A stretch of DNA of 64,000 nucleotides from Gnetum montanum (lineage: Eukaryota; Streptophyta; Gnetopsida; Gnetales; Gnetaceae): the NCBI GenBank assembly GCA_015680685.1, contig MNCI01006562.1:1-64000 (forward strand), written 5' to 3'. Shown in pieces: positions 1-11,749 of this stretch; the first letter of the stretch is position 1; every line of letters starts with the position of its first letter. The translations under genes and the position numbers were made by a program. Below the pieces are notes generated by a model, which worked only from the letters and a program-made list of their open reading frames with translations, was not told the DNA's origin and searched no databases.

Positions 1-398
1 AAAAGTCCTCGGAATTGCTTACCCGCTTCCTCCGCTTTTCTTAAAAGTATATTGTCGGACTTTAAAAATAAATTAGAATAGAAAACAGAGTATTTCATAA
101 AAGGAATACGACATATTTCATCAATATCAAAGAAGTTTCCGAAAACAGGAACAGCTTAACTGTGCTTGTGAATTTTCAACCACTCGAATCAAGTTACAGG
201 TTTGACAACGTTATAGCATTTTGCACATAGAAAGCTACATTTGCAATATGCAACCTGTTTCGGTGCCCCTGTTTGACCAGCAATGCCGTATATCAAACGT
301 AGCGATTCCATTCCCATCACAATTTAAGTGACGCGCAGCGCTACCACTGAACATTGAAAACTGTAAGGCATAGCATTTTACTCTTCAAGCAAGTAGAC
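1..398. other. 5' flank of the membrane-protein gene
   Basis: No second gene is visible. The stretch is AT-rich with no clear TATA box at a usual distance. An open frame continues upstream of the gene to about 354, but it would have to start at TTG, so I treat it as 5' untranslated sequence. Confidence 0.4.
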
Positions 399-2651
399 AT
401 GGGTGCGCTAGCAGGTGAGGTGTGGTTAGGGATGCAGGCATACAAAATCCGGGTTTTTTTAGGCACTGCATTTGGAGTACTGGCTGTACTCCTGTCTCTG
501 TTAGTATATGATATTTTCAAAGCCAGGAAGAATGCAAATCCGTGGGTTCCTGCAAGGGCGTTGCTAATCAATGCTCTGTGCCTCACTTTGCTGGGGCTCT
601 TAAACGCGCCCTTTCGAGAACTACGTGAGGAATCTGAGATTGAGGATGCAGCGTTATATACTTCAATCTATGGAGTGGTTCTGCTGGGCCAAAGAGTGAT
701 GATGTGTGTGTTTATGGGCTACATTCTTCCAACGATGGGAAACATTGGTAAAGTATTTTCAGGGGATATGCTTGCCCTTGTCATCAGCCTTGGATCCACG
801 TTTTACCAAGCATTCATGGAGCTGTACTCTCAGTGGCGTGTCCTCATGGGTCATTTGGTGTCCCCTGATGAGACACAGATGATCCGGAGTACGCCCATCC
901 AGACCACTTTGATAACGTTTAGCATGATGTCTCTTTTGGGGCTGCTTATTTGCGCCATGTTGGCATCAATTGCTATTCAAGATATTGCCAACCTCCAGCT
1001 TTGTAGGCTGATCCGGAACACTGTAATGAACGTGGCTAATTCGCCAAGGCTTGCGAATTGGCAACAATGGAGATGTCAAATGCTAGGCTTGTGCATTATG
1101 GCTCGATCGTTCAATCCACGTTATCTCATTGCACGGTCTGTTTTAGCCTCTTTCACCTTCATTGCTGTTACCATTTCTTCATTAACGTACTTGATTGGAA
1201 TTCGAGAAGCATACATTCGTCTGCGTAAGGAAGGACATGATGTAATTGATACCAAAAGTTGGGCGCTAGTTTGGGTGTCCATCCAATGTTTGTTCATAAT
1301 CTGTGGGTGGCATGTCATTTGTCGCAGATGGATGCAATCTACGATATTCTGCTCTAAGCCTACCTTCTGTCAACACTCTCCTCATCTTTCCCAATTGTTG
1401 CATTTTTTCAAGATGGAATATTTCTGGGTAAGAGCTGCAAAAGAAATTCAAGAGAACTGCCAAATCCAGGTTTTGGATGATTACAAAGGTTTCATATTAT
1501 TCAGGAAGGTGGTCAAAGCTTTGAAAGTGCATAAACTCTTTACAGTGGGACTGGCATTTCAAGTCATTACTGTCTGGTTCAGTAAATTTTTTTGCCTGTT
1601 TTCTAAGGTTTTACTGAAGCCTGAATTAGTGGTTAGAGTATCCATGGGTACCCATGCACTCCACGAGTTCCGCAGGCTTAACCAGCAGCTGATCCCAGAT
1701 CAGATAGAGGAATTCCATATACTCAAAGAGTACCTGCTAATGTTAGACGGAGAAAGCAGTTTAGCTTTATGGGTTTCAAATTTAAGTTTCATTGATAGAA
1801 TGCGACAAAGGCTGGAAGAAGATAAGGCCAAGGGCAAAGAATGCAGAGAATTGAAAACGTTGCTTAGCAAGGCACAGGGAATAAACATGGACAACAATTC
1901 ATGTTTTGCTGCTGAAAGTTACGTAGAACCCTTATTAGACGGGAATGTGAAAATTAAGTTTGACCTGCAGTATCTGTCTATCAAGATGATGGTGGTTTCT
2001 TTGGTGGCAATTATGTTTCAAGTGTTCAGTGTGTACGAAACTGTGATTTGGAATTCATCACAAGGTGGAGTTGAGATAGAAGAAAATGTTTGTGATCAAC
2101 AAGAAATTTTGGGAAAGTGTGTTAAAGCTGTTGAGCAAGCATGGCAGATTATGAGTTTCTCAGAGAACTTAAGCATGGAGACCAAAAAATTGAGCAACAC
2201 TGCAGACCAGGTGTTCGAGGAAATGAAGAAAAACAAAGGCAGCTTGCGATGGCTGAATCACGATCTTCCGGTACCCAAAACCGGGAGTATCCGAGTTGCT
2301 GTGCAGACTCTCAAAAGCATGGCTGAAAAGGAGGTCGGAGAAAGCTGTGATAATGAATTTGATTGTATGAACTGGAATCAGGCCGTTGCTGGAGCACATA
2401 TGCAAAGTACGTGCAACATGATTCTAAGAGACCTCGTCATTGATATTGAAGAAGCCGAGCAGATTAAGGATTTCTTAGAGAATCTTGAAAGATCCCTCGC
2501 AGCAATCGTGAAGCATGGTGTGTCAGAAACTATTCATTCCTTTAACCAGTTTTTGAAGAAGTGCAACGACTCCAGTAATCTCGATGAAAGTGAAATACAG
2601 GAAACGTGCAGTGCCATGTCTATGGTTTTTGGAATCCTTGAAGAGTGTTAA
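399..2651 (+). CDS. Multi-pass membrane protein of unknown function, intronless
   Basis: An uninterrupted 750-codon frame ends in TAA and is the only long intact gene in the window. I chose the ATG at 399 because its context (GACATGG) has G at -3 and G at +4; the open frame upstream has only a TTG. About eight or nine hydrophobic stretches are seen, near residues 19-39, 54-70, 88-112, 122-140, 168-192, 243-266, 286-308, 382-402 and 528-548. The C-terminal 200 residues are soluble, acidic, helix-prone and contain several cysteines. An NPWVPARALL motif precedes the second segment. I do not recognise a named domain; from memory, similar unnamed membrane proteins occur in non-flowering plants, but I could not check this. 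It is probably a membrane protein, with location and function unknown. An intronless gene of this length could be a retrocopy, though no poly(A) tract or flanking repeats support that. Confidence 0.82.
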   Translation: MGALAGEVWLGMQAYKIRVFLGTAFGVLAVLLSLLVYDIFKARKNANPWVPARALLINALCLTLLGLLNAPFRELREESEIEDAALYTSIYGVVLLGQRVMMCVFMGYILPTMGNIGKVFSGDMLALVISLGSTFYQAFMELYSQWRVLMGHLVSPDETQMIRSTPIQTTLITFSMMSLLGLLICAMLASIAIQDIANLQLCRLIRNTVMNVANSPRLANWQQWRCQMLGLCIMARSFNPRYLIARSVLASFTFIAVTISSLTYLIGIREAYIRLRKEGHDVIDTKSWALVWVSIQCLFIICGWHVICRRWMQSTIFCSKPTFCQHSPHLSQLLHFFKMEYFWVRAAKEIQENCQIQVLDDYKGFILFRKVVKALKVHKLFTVGLAFQVITVWFSKFFCLFSKVLLKPELVVRVSMGTHALHEFRRLNQQLIPDQIEEFHILKEYLLMLDGESSLALWVSNLSFIDRMRQRLEEDKAKGKECRELKTLLSKAQGINMDNNSCFAAESYVEPLLDGNVKIKFDLQYLSIKMMVVSLVAIMFQVFSVYETVIWNSSQGGVEIEENVCDQQEILGKCVKAVEQAWQIMSFSENLSMETKKLSNTADQVFEEMKKNKGSLRWLNHDLPVPKTGSIRVAVQTLKSMAEKEVGESCDNEFDCMNWNQAVAGAHMQSTCNMILRDLVIDIEEAEQIKDFLENLERSLAAIVKHGVSETIHSFNQFLKKCNDSSNLDESEIQETCSAMSMVFGILEEC

Positions 2652-2820
2652 GATCCGACAGTGGCTTATATGCATCATTATAGAGAAAATTGGAATAGGT
2701 TTTACCATCGACCTGGTTCTTTATTCAGGAATGATTTATCTATATTTGGTTTGTAAAAGGCAGGATAAGAGGTTTCTGTATCAAACTGCAAAGTCATGCT
2801 TTTGTCTTTAATGAAAAATG

Positions 2821-2826
2821 AATAAA
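2821..2826 (+). other. Possible poly(A) signal of the membrane-protein gene
   Basis: AATAAA lies 170 bases after the stop codon, followed by T-rich sequence. This is a plausible plant 3' UTR length and there is no better candidate nearby. Confidence 0.45.
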
Positions 2827-4669
2827 CAAGTACATTTCCATGTTTTATTTAGTTTGCGTTTTCATCACTGCTTTTGGCATTTTCTATTCATTTTCTTTTC
2901 AAATTTTCCGTTACCCTGGGTTTTATTCTCTCACTCTAATTGATTATAAGGTTAATGTAACGATTTGATACCCAGAATCATCAGAATTTGTACTCGACCA
3001 CCGGCAAATTATAATTTCAAAAGCTATAAGTTTTTAATTCTATTTCTTTTTAGCTTAGCTGGCACGATAGGAAACCGACAATGTATTGAACCGCAGAGAA
3101 TAGAATAGACAATGAAATAAACCAAGACAAACTTGATGAATTTTGTTGCAGAGAGCATCGTATTTTATATATCCAAATTTTGGTTGCATTATTGCTGGAA
3201 CTATTGGAACCCGATTCAAATAACTTGTTGGAACTGCTGTAACAGACTCAGTTACTCCTCTTTAGTGTCAAAGTGCCTCAGGGGGAAAAAAACTAAAACT
3301 TAAAAAGAGTTTGGACTTTGCATATTACATGAAGAGAGCAAAGAAAATCTTTGGTTGGAATATGCATCCGGAGTTCAAAACTTTTCTAAAAGATTACTCA
3401 TACCTAACAATACTATTTTAAGAACCTTACAAAGGAAATGAAAAAAATCACTTGCTAAATCACACACTAAATCACCTGCAACAAATCATCATGATCCACA
3501 TAAAAATAATTTTTAAAATTTTTTTCGTCAAACCGCTTTATTGGTGATTCATATATAAGGTATTATTTAATGGCTCTTCCTCTGTATCTTGAAAATCTGA
3601 AAAACCCTCTTGAGTGCAAGAAAAGAAAGAACGATTTTTCATCTGAAATTTCTAAAGCAGCTACCTTATCATTCACCCAAACATGCCTAATCTTGTTAGA
3701 ATAAAAGCATGTTTTTTAGGTTAAGTTTCACTCACCCATGCCGACTGGCCGCTATCCTAGGATGGAAAAATGACAGGAAGCATCACTGTAAGTTCCGAGC
3801 AGTTCCAGAGCCGTCTGAATCATCGTATCAGCAATAAAGATGGTGACTTTGGGCAGACTATGCACAATATAAGACAGTGGAACCAAACCCGATCAAAATT
3901 TCAAAGATCATCAAATGAGATTCGATGCAATGGGCCCCTCTGGTTTGTTAAAATCTGGGATTTCCGGGAGCTTTCTCTCGCATCGTTGTTTCTTATCGGC
4001 GGTCTAATTAACGAAATGCATTTTCCTAAGGTACATCATTTTCTGCGTTGCATCAGAGTGCAGAAGTCCCTTTCATGCCTTCCAGTGACTGCCGCATAAT
4101 GAGTTAAATGGTCCCTTTGTCAAATTGATTTGAATTCCAAGCTTTGAAACTAGGGACCCACTGCACTCATCACACGGCAGAAGGCGACAACAGTGAACCA
4201 CAGTTTTTTATTTTCAACGAAATCAATATCCCAACTAGGGTTTCCATCAACCTTGAGATGACTCACTGTCGTCCACACCACACCCAAGGCTCTTTCAGTA
4301 CGGTGGTGCTTTGGGAGAAACTGAGTACAGTGCCTGCAATTTGAAGCAAGATTTAGTGGAGTCATAATTCGATTTGCAGGGTGCAGTCCGGAGGTTTTCC
4401 AGAATGATTCCCATTACGAGTAGTATACATGGTTGTTGAGGTCAACATCGCTCATGAATGGGGCCTTAGAAAATCATAACTGGTGTAAACAATATCAAAC
4501 TGAGAGTATTGCTCCCATTGAAATTTAGGTGACTGCCACTGCCACCAACACCACACCAAACCATGAGTGCATGATCTGACCCTCGGGAAAACCGAATCTG
4601 GCAACTTTTTCATTTTGCAGTGACCCTCCGGAAAACCGAAGGGTCGAGGAAGAATCCTGCCCGCAACTG
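2827..4669. other. Intergenic, no supported gene
   Basis: AT-rich sequence with scattered stops in all frames. A 109-codon open frame at 3770-4099 on the plus strand has no recognisable domain and unremarkable composition; I treat it as chance. No LTR, RNA gene or strong promoter is seen. Confidence 0.5.
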
Positions 4670-4842
4670 CTCTGTGACAGCGTCTTTTTCGCACACCAGC
4701 TCTGTGTCCACAGCGTCTTTTTCGTCTTTTCGGGAAGCGCCTGCTGTGACAGCGTCTTTTTCGTTTTTAGCACGCCTCTCTGTTCACAGCGTCTTTTTGG
4801 GACGCGCCTGCTCTGTCACAGCGTCTTTTTTGCATCTTGTTC
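4670..4842 (+). repeat. Short repeats, core ACAGCGTCTTTTT, about five copies
   Basis: The core ACAGCGTCTTTTT recurs near 4677, 4709, 4749, 4786 and 4817, separated by 20-25 bases that are partly similar (CTCTGTG, GCGCCTGCT). The reverse complement of the core, AAAAAGACGCTGT, appears downstream near 4976 and again near 5167 with one base changed, so the block also has inverted partners able to pair with it. Confidence 0.8.
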
Positions 4843-4874
4843 GTCTTCTTCGTGAATCTTGTTCGTCTTTTTCG

Positions 4875-5244
4875 TACGGCGTCTTTTTTCATCTTGTTCG
4901 TCTTTTTCGTACGGTTGCATCTTGTTCGTCTTTTTCGTGAATCTTGTTCGTCTTTTTCGTACGCTTGTTCACCCGAAAAAGACGCTGTGGAGAGAGAGCA
5001 GGCGGGCGAAAAAAACGCAAATTCCAGTGTGAATTGGGGTTCTGAATGCTCAGAGTACGGCGTCTTTTTTCATCTTGTTCGTCTTTTTCGTACGGCGTCC
5101 TTTTTGCATCTTGTTCGTCTTTTTCGTGAATCTTGTTCGTCTTTTTCGTACGCCTGTTCACCCGAAAGAGACGCTGTGGACAGAGAGCAGGCGGGCGAAA
5201 AAAACGCAAATTCCAGTGTGAATTGGGGTTCTGAATGCTCAGAG
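4875..5244 (+). repeat. Tandem duplication, 181 bp and 189 bp copies
   Basis: Copy one is 4875-5055 and copy two is 5056-5244. Both start TACGGCGTCTTTTTTCATC and end GGGGTTCTGAATGCTCAGAG. Copy two has about eight extra bases near its start and a few substitutions. Within each copy, CTTGTTCGTCTTTTTCGT is itself repeated three times. Open frames here are made by the repeat on both strands and are not treated as genes. Confidence 0.9.
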
Positions 5245-5313
5245 GGGCAACAACAACCTGGACGAGAATGTACAAACTTCCATATTGTGCAATGTTCTGA
5301 AAAAAAAGCAGCG

Positions 5314-5550
5314 TATAAATGTTCTTGTTGTAAGACGTGTCTGTTTTTGTTTCAATTTTTTGTCGAGGAATTTTTGAGAAAGGTCGAGGAATTTCAGTGG
5401 AAAACCGAAAAGCTATCCCTCTTCCAACCTTGACCATTGACCATGGAAGATCGACGGGATTTGCTTGGGAAACTGACAAATAATGTCAATTTGAAAGATG
5501 CTGACAGACCAAGTCCTACGTGCACAATCATAAATGTCTGGATTGATTGA
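5314..5550 (+). other. TATA-like site followed by a 35-codon ORF
   Basis: TATAAAT at 5314-5320 is followed 123 bases later by an ATG at 5443 in good context (ACCATGG). It opens a 35-codon frame, starting MEDRRDLLGKL and ending TGA at 5550. It could be a first exon, a short peptide gene or chance. I do not recognise the peptide and found no convincing second exon. Confidence 0.2.
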
Positions 5551-8340
5551 TTGCAATTGGAAAGTTCAGTGACGCTGAAGTCATACTAATCTTATCTGTT
5601 TAAGTCGTGGCAGCCACGGAAATCCACGCACATGTGAGTAAAGTGTGACGTTTTTTTACTGTTCCAGCTCATTTCCAATAGCATCCATTTAATCTCTCGC
5701 AGTCTGGCCTTACCAGCATCAGCAGTTGAGCAAATAATTAAATCTCCTTCAAGTTGATCGCAGATATGATGAACGCCACTGCTACCAAGTTGGGGTTACC
5801 ATCGAAGAAGCTAAATCATAAGCTTTGCCATCAACTGGAACTGCAGCAGTGCTTTAGTACTTGCTCAGTTAATGTACGATATTTGCAGAGCTAGGATGCC
5901 ATGACTTATTTAAGAAGCCCTGCTCAACAATGCATTGTCCCTCACCCTGTGGTGCACGTGTTCCAAGATCTACTTGAAGTTCCAGTGAAAGAATTTTGTA
6001 ATGAGCAGACTAAGTCACCTGCAAAGCTTTCAGGTACGAAGTTCTTGGTTTGAGCAGCCAAAGAGCTGTATTGTGTGTCCATAAGCTACCTTCTCCCGAC
6101 AACAGTAAAATTCTTTTCAGTGTTTTCTGCGGATTTTCTTCCATTAACCATATATGGAATTCTTGTTAGGAAAAAGAGGGCTCAACACCACAAAATGGCT
6201 TGTGTAGTATTTTCCCACTTGTGTCAAAAGCAGGATATAAACTAATAGAGTAGACAACAAAGTAAATTGCAAAACAATAACATTCAATAACACAAGGACT
6301 CATTTGGTTCACCCTTCCTTAGATAAATAGTAAAAATACAAAAATGTATCTCTAGTCAATTACTAGAGGTATACAAAATTAACACACAACTTCAAGAAAA
6401 AATGTTCTTGGACTAACAAGGAGAAATCTCATACCTCTTTGAAAAGATTTCTAGAAATCCAAGGTTTCAAGGCTTAATTGTGTGACTCTCTCTTTGGCCT
6501 CTCTTTCTCTTTGGCCATTGGCTTCTCATTTGCCCTTGCACCCATTTGCCATTTCCTTTGGATTTATAGTTAAGGGAAATGCTCTATGTTGCTTAACTTA
6601 GGTAGCCTTTGTTACCTTCTAAATCACACCATTACAGCTATTCATCTTGATGGAGGATAAAGGTAAAATCTGGTACATGCTCATCAGGATGAATGTATAC
6701 TACGCAAAACTATTGGGGCATTGGTAACTTATCTTGTGCACTCCACCTTTGATTGTTCATGGTATCGGATCTAGTTGATAAAACACTCTCATAAGAAGAA
6801 GGTGACATAATTAATTACTTAGTGTGCGATACTCTTTTCTAGTGATTGTAGGATAGTTAACTTTAAAGGTTCGTTCCAATGATGGAAGAATATTCCAAAG
6901 TTCTAATTAGTGCACAAACAACAAAATCCTTGGCAATGGTGTCAATGATGAGTGACGAGGTACCCTTATGCCCAACCATATGAATACGACTGTTCACGCA
7001 CGATTCAGTCGAACTCTAAGGATTAAGTGTTTATGCACCTACATAGAACAATGATGAGTTATGTAGTTGTTGTCTTCCCAAGCTTACTTGTAAGGCATAA
7101 TTATATGGTTAAGTAAACTCGAGGTATATGATTTTTATATTTTTATATTTTCTATCTTAGTCTTTTAAGTGTGTGAAATGTAAAGATTTAGTGAACTAAT
7201 GGGATTTTGTAATTCTAATGCTAATCGAAACCCAACACTAGCATCCGTTCCCACTCTCTGGACACATCTTGAACCAATGCAACACTACTGGGATTACCAA
7301 ACACTAGTTGTTATTGGGTTACCAAGTGTTACACCTATGCTCGAAGTGGTCATGCTAAGTGTGCTAACTCATTGATAATTAATAATTCTATAGAAATAAC
7401 ATTGATTAACTAATGAAAGCATTAAATAATAGTAAATAACATTAAATGCAATAATAGTAAATAACATTAAATACAATAGTTAAGCTATTCTGAATATTGC
7501 AAAGTTTATTACAAAGTTCATCTTTATTTCTGACCACAAGGTATGCTTAGGTACACAATGCTCGAATAAAGATTCGTTCACTTTATGACTCCTACTATGG
7601 GCACTTAGAAATAATTCTAACTTTGGAAGAGAAAAATTGCAAGAATTCGGCTAAGGGACTAAAAAATACTATGCAAAATCAAGCGCCCCTGTCTCTTATG
7701 TATAGACAACGAGATAGGCTCCGACATCACGTATCCAATGTCACTTGGTCGATCCCGATATCGCATATCTGATATCGAGGATTTGATATTGTGGGTCTGA
7801 TATCGAGTTGCTCATCATACCCTTATGATTGAATGAAAACTTATCCTTGAGTTCCTTACAAAATATTGGAAAGGTATGGAATTATTGACTAAATAATAAT
7901 TGACAGTGACCTGGAATGACAGACTCAAAGTGCCCAGTGAGCGGATTGACAAATGTATTACAGCATTGGTGTTCATAACCATTTTGGTGAACACTATACA
8001 TAGATTACATCCATACCCTCATTTGATAGCTTGAAGAGAGAGAGAAAAGAAAATGAGGCACATTGCTACTGATGTCAAAAATGTGCACACTATTGTTCGT
8101 CCATGGCTACATGACCAAGCTTGTTCCTTACGTAAATGCTCTTGCTCCAATCCATCTTAAGTGCTTCCTCCTATCCTAGTCCATTGTTCTTGTGATCACC
8201 ATCTACACACACAACATAATCACGAATTAGCAAGGATAGATAAGATATAATACAATTGATACCTTGCCTCCATATGAAGTATATTGGCTAGGTTGTGGGT
8301 ATGGTAGATACTAGGTTAGAGGTTTGTAACTAATAACTAT
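5551..8340. other. Intergenic, AT-rich, no supported gene
   Basis: No open frame of interest on either strand. Around 7770-7815 the word GATATC recurs several times, and there is a 25 bp tandem repeat near 7.45 kb. Parts may be old transposon debris, but I could not match them to the elements on the right. Confidence 0.5.
7424..7474 (+). repeat. 25 bp tandem repeat, two copies
   Basis: AATAATAGTAAATAACATTA is present twice head to tail with one or two changes in the rest of the unit. It is a simple AT-rich duplication. Confidence 0.8.
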
Positions 8341-8544
8341 CTAAAATGTAGAGGTGAGATAAGTAATGAAATAAAAAAATTTTGCGATAGGCCCCCATGA
8401 CTAAGAGTGAACCTTTGGTAGCAATAGGATGGAAAACGAAAGAACAAGGAAGACAAGAGAAATAACAATGATGAAGCCAATAAAAATACATAGAAGGAAA
8501 GTGAAAAACAAAAATGGATGTCATGGATGGGGTGAAACAAGAAA

Positions 8545-9500
8545 TAGTTGATTGCAAGAAATGTTTAAGGGAAAAGAACTTAACAATTGCACCAAAAAGG
8601 AATGCCAGTGGGTCCTCCCCAAAATAGGTTCATGCCCTTTATGCCCTAACAAATCCATAAACCAAAGAGTTCGTAGGCTTTAGGAATGACATATGGAGAN
8701 CGAAAAGAGAAGAAAGAATGGAATGGAATCCTGAAATCAAGGTTGTGTAAAGTCCCTTGTGTATTATGTGGTTAATGTGACTTAATAAAATTTATCCCAA
8801 ATCAAGATTAAAACTAACCACATCCAGTGACCTCGCATCAACACACTTGACCAACCCATCCTCCTAAAGCAACAAGAATGCCTCCACAAAGTAATCACCA
8901 TTCCAAAAATAGAAGAATAGAAAAGCAAGAAGTGAGAAAGGGCCTTAGTTAGAGGGAACTTTCAGGCATGGGTAACATGTCTTTCTAGTGGCATAACCAG
9001 TGCTTGTAGCCCATGTTTCTTTATTATGTCCAAGGGGTGTGCTTTGAATTCCCTCTAGTTTTTTTTTTTTGAGTGGGAACCACACCGTGCAAAGACTTAT
9101 TTGATTCATTCAACTTCCTAATATTAGTCGAGAGTAGAATGGTAGAAAACCTATGAAAAAATCTAAGTACCCAAAAGGATAGCCAACACAAATGCGTCGA
9201 ATCCCCTTGAAGTCACACCCTTTTCAATCCATTTGAATCTTCCCTTGGTGTGAAAAATACCAAGCCACAAATTCATTAATAGGTTTGATTAGAAAAAGAA
9301 ACAGTACATTTTCAAAACAAAAGAAGACCATAGAGTTGAATGGATGATATTGACTCATTGCTTATTTTATCAAAAGAAACCATATCTTAGCATCAACATT
9401 AAAAGTCAAAGGTAAAAACCAAACATCAGCAACCAACACCATTATAGTACAACCCACCATCATGAGCACTTATTATGTGACAGGTGAGAATAAATTAAAC
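8545..9500 (-). repeat. A1 3' LTR (approximate)
   Basis: This segment matches 15,440-16,600 in order, with shared landmarks GTGGGTCCTCCCC, GGTTCATGCCCTTT, AAGTGAGA, GGGGTGTGCTTTGAATTCCC and GGGAACCACACC. It lies just beyond the 3' end of the A1 integrase, as a 3' LTR should. Base 8700 is an N. Confidence 0.65.
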
Positions 9501-9639
9501 AAAATGTAATAGAGAAAGAAATAGTAAAAATGTTAACGATGATGTAAAACAAAAACAAGTAAAGATGAAAAATGTGTAAAACAAAAAAGGACAAAAGCAA
9601 CCGAGGGCTTAGAATAATTAACATTAGTGGCCATCTCCA

Positions 9640-10860
9640 CCATGATTGAGTTGGAAGGAGGAAATCTGAAATAATGAGTAGGGCTATCCATTGACAAAGG
9701 TAGTATTAGTACCAGCCATTTTGGGCTCATGGAAAGGTTTGGTTTGCTGGATGTTGACCAATAGTTTCTTATCTGGGTTTCCAGGTTTATAGATTATCAT
9801 GGCCCCTAAAGAAAAAGTTTCATGAATGATATAAGGTCCTTCCCACAGTGTTTAAAATTTAGTTCGTTGTGGCACATGTGCGAGATTCCAATAAAGAACC
9901 CTATCTCCTAGTTGGTATTTAACTTTTCGAATTCTTAGGTCATGATGTCGTTTATTGAAGGCCTTATGTAGTTTGTTGGATGACAGGGTGGCTAATCAAT
10001 TTTCATTTCACAAGTTAAGATTCATTAACCATTCTTTCTGTGCTAGACTAAGGTCAAGGTTAAGGTCACATGTTGTAGATAGTGTACGGAGCTCAACTTG
10101 GATAGGAAGTATTGGAAGTTTACCGTACATTAACTCATAGGGAGAATAGCCTATAGGAAGTTTCCATGTGGAGCAGCAGGCCCAAAAAGCATTGTTCAGT
10201 TTGGTGCTCTAGTCTTGCCTATATTTGCTAACGATTCATGTTAAAATTTTTGTGATTTCCCTATTGGTGACTTCAGCTTGACCATTCGCTTGAGGGTGAT
10301 ATGGTGTAGTCAGTTTATCCTCAGCTCCTAAGTGTTGCATCAACTTCCAAAAAGTTGCTCCTATAAAATGTGTACCATTATCAGAAATATGTGCACAAGG
10401 CATGCCAAACCTATTTACAATTTGTTGTTGAACAAATCATGTAGTGGTAGATGATGTATAGTTAGTAACAACAACTGCTTCTACCCATTTTACAAAATAA
10501 TCAATAGCAACAATAACATATGCTTTTCCATTGAACATTAGTGTAATAGGCCCCATAAAATCAATGCCCCAATGTCGAAGGGTTCTAAGGGTTAAATCCA
10601 TTGTTGTGGATCCTCCATTCTGGCAGTCATTCCCCCATCATGTTGGCAGCACTCACAAGATTGGACAAAATGATGGGCATCCCGAAATAATGTAGGCCAA
10701 TAATATCTTACAAGAAAAATTTTAAAACTATTTGTCTCTAGTGTAATGACCCCCACAAGGGCCCTCATGAGCATCTTGGAGAACTCGCAATTGATCTGTG
10801 TCGAGAACACACCATCAGACCAAGCCATTTGAACACACCTTGTAAAGGCATCCATTAATT
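9640..10860 (-). pseudogene. A1 integrase (broken)
   Basis: The minus-strand translation in pieces shows an HHCC-like N-terminal region (10,855-10,592, ending CECCQHDGG), then the catalytic core (about 10,600-10,230). The core has GIDFMGP, SDNGTHF and HPQANGQAEVTN, so the D, D and E positions are visible. The C-terminal part (about 9,960-9,720) includes GDRVLYWN and WEGPYIIHETFSLGAM and ends near KPFHEPKMAG; no chromodomain is evident. A TAA after QQWI and several other stops and shifts break the frame. Integrase would join the DNA copy to the genome, but this copy cannot make it intact. Confidence 0.8.
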
Positions 10861-10954
10861 TCCATGAAATGTTTGACTTGGTGAAGAAACTAGTGTTTTT
10901 CTCTAATGTCTAGCCCTTGTGGTGTTTCTTGTGTAAGAAGATAAGTAAGAATGC

Positions 10955-11470
10955 TACTATACTAGTTTGTATTTATGGGTGATTGATTGTTTACTACACT
11001 TGCAAAGAGGGGTTCATCAGAGAAGTGATCAAAAATTGGATATTCATCCTCTTTGTTGTCCCATCGCAACCGAGATAAATGATCAACAACAACATTCTTG
11101 GTGCTTTTACAATTTACTATCATGAGATTGAACTCTTGCAAGATCACAAGCCATTGTATGATGTGAGGGCTCACCATTGGTTTATTCATAAGGAACCGAA
11201 TCTCACTATGATCTGTGTGTACAAATACCTTATAGCCTAATACATAGTGCCTAAATTTATCTAATGCAAACACCACAGCCATTAAATCTTTTTCTGTTGT
11301 GGTATAGTTAACTAGTGCACCAGCAATGCTTCGAATTACACAAGGAATGTAATAGGGACGCTTTTGGTCATCTAACTGTGTAAGTACAACTCCTAAAGAA
11401 AAATTAGACATGTCAGTCATTATATGGAATGGTCTAGACCAGTCAAGAGCTTGTAGAATGGGTGTTTCTA
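10955..11470 (-). pseudogene. A1 RNase H domain (broken)
   Basis: The 152-codon open piece at 11,420-10,962 carries DMSNFSLGVVL, YTTTEKDLMAVVFALDKFRH, VFVHTDHSEIRFLMNK and HLSRLRW. This is the usual RT-linked RNase H of Ty3/gypsy elements, which removes template RNA. It follows RT and precedes integrase. The frame is open here but cut off from RT by stops between 11,470 and 11,860. Confidence 0.8.
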
Positions 11471-11749
11471 CGAGCTTCTACTTCAAGGTTTGGAAAGCTA
11501 ACTCACATTTCTTGGTCCACTCAAAGGGTACATCCTTTTTTTGTTAATTCTACCAATGGTTTTGCAATCTTCGAAAAGTTCTTAATGAAACGTCTATAAT
11601 AGCCAATATGTCCAATGAATGATCAGACATGTTTTATAGTTTCAGGTTAATGAGCGATTCCTTGGATGACTTTAACTTTTTCAGGATCTACCTTTATCCT
11701 TGTTTGTGAAATTTGATGCCCTAATACAATGCCCTCTTGGATCATTAAG

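Noticed and set aside
3770-4099. 109-codon plus-strand ORF
   Set aside because: No domain, no promoter and no sign of a neighbouring exon; the length is within chance for 5 kb of intergenic DNA.
4837-5479. ORFs of nearly 200 codons on both strands in the CGTCTTTTTCG block
   Set aside because: Low-complexity repeats lack stops in several frames at once; the proteins are only repeat translations.
8700-8700. Ambiguous base N
   Set aside because: A single unresolved base in the A1 LTR; not evidence of a gap or rearrangement.
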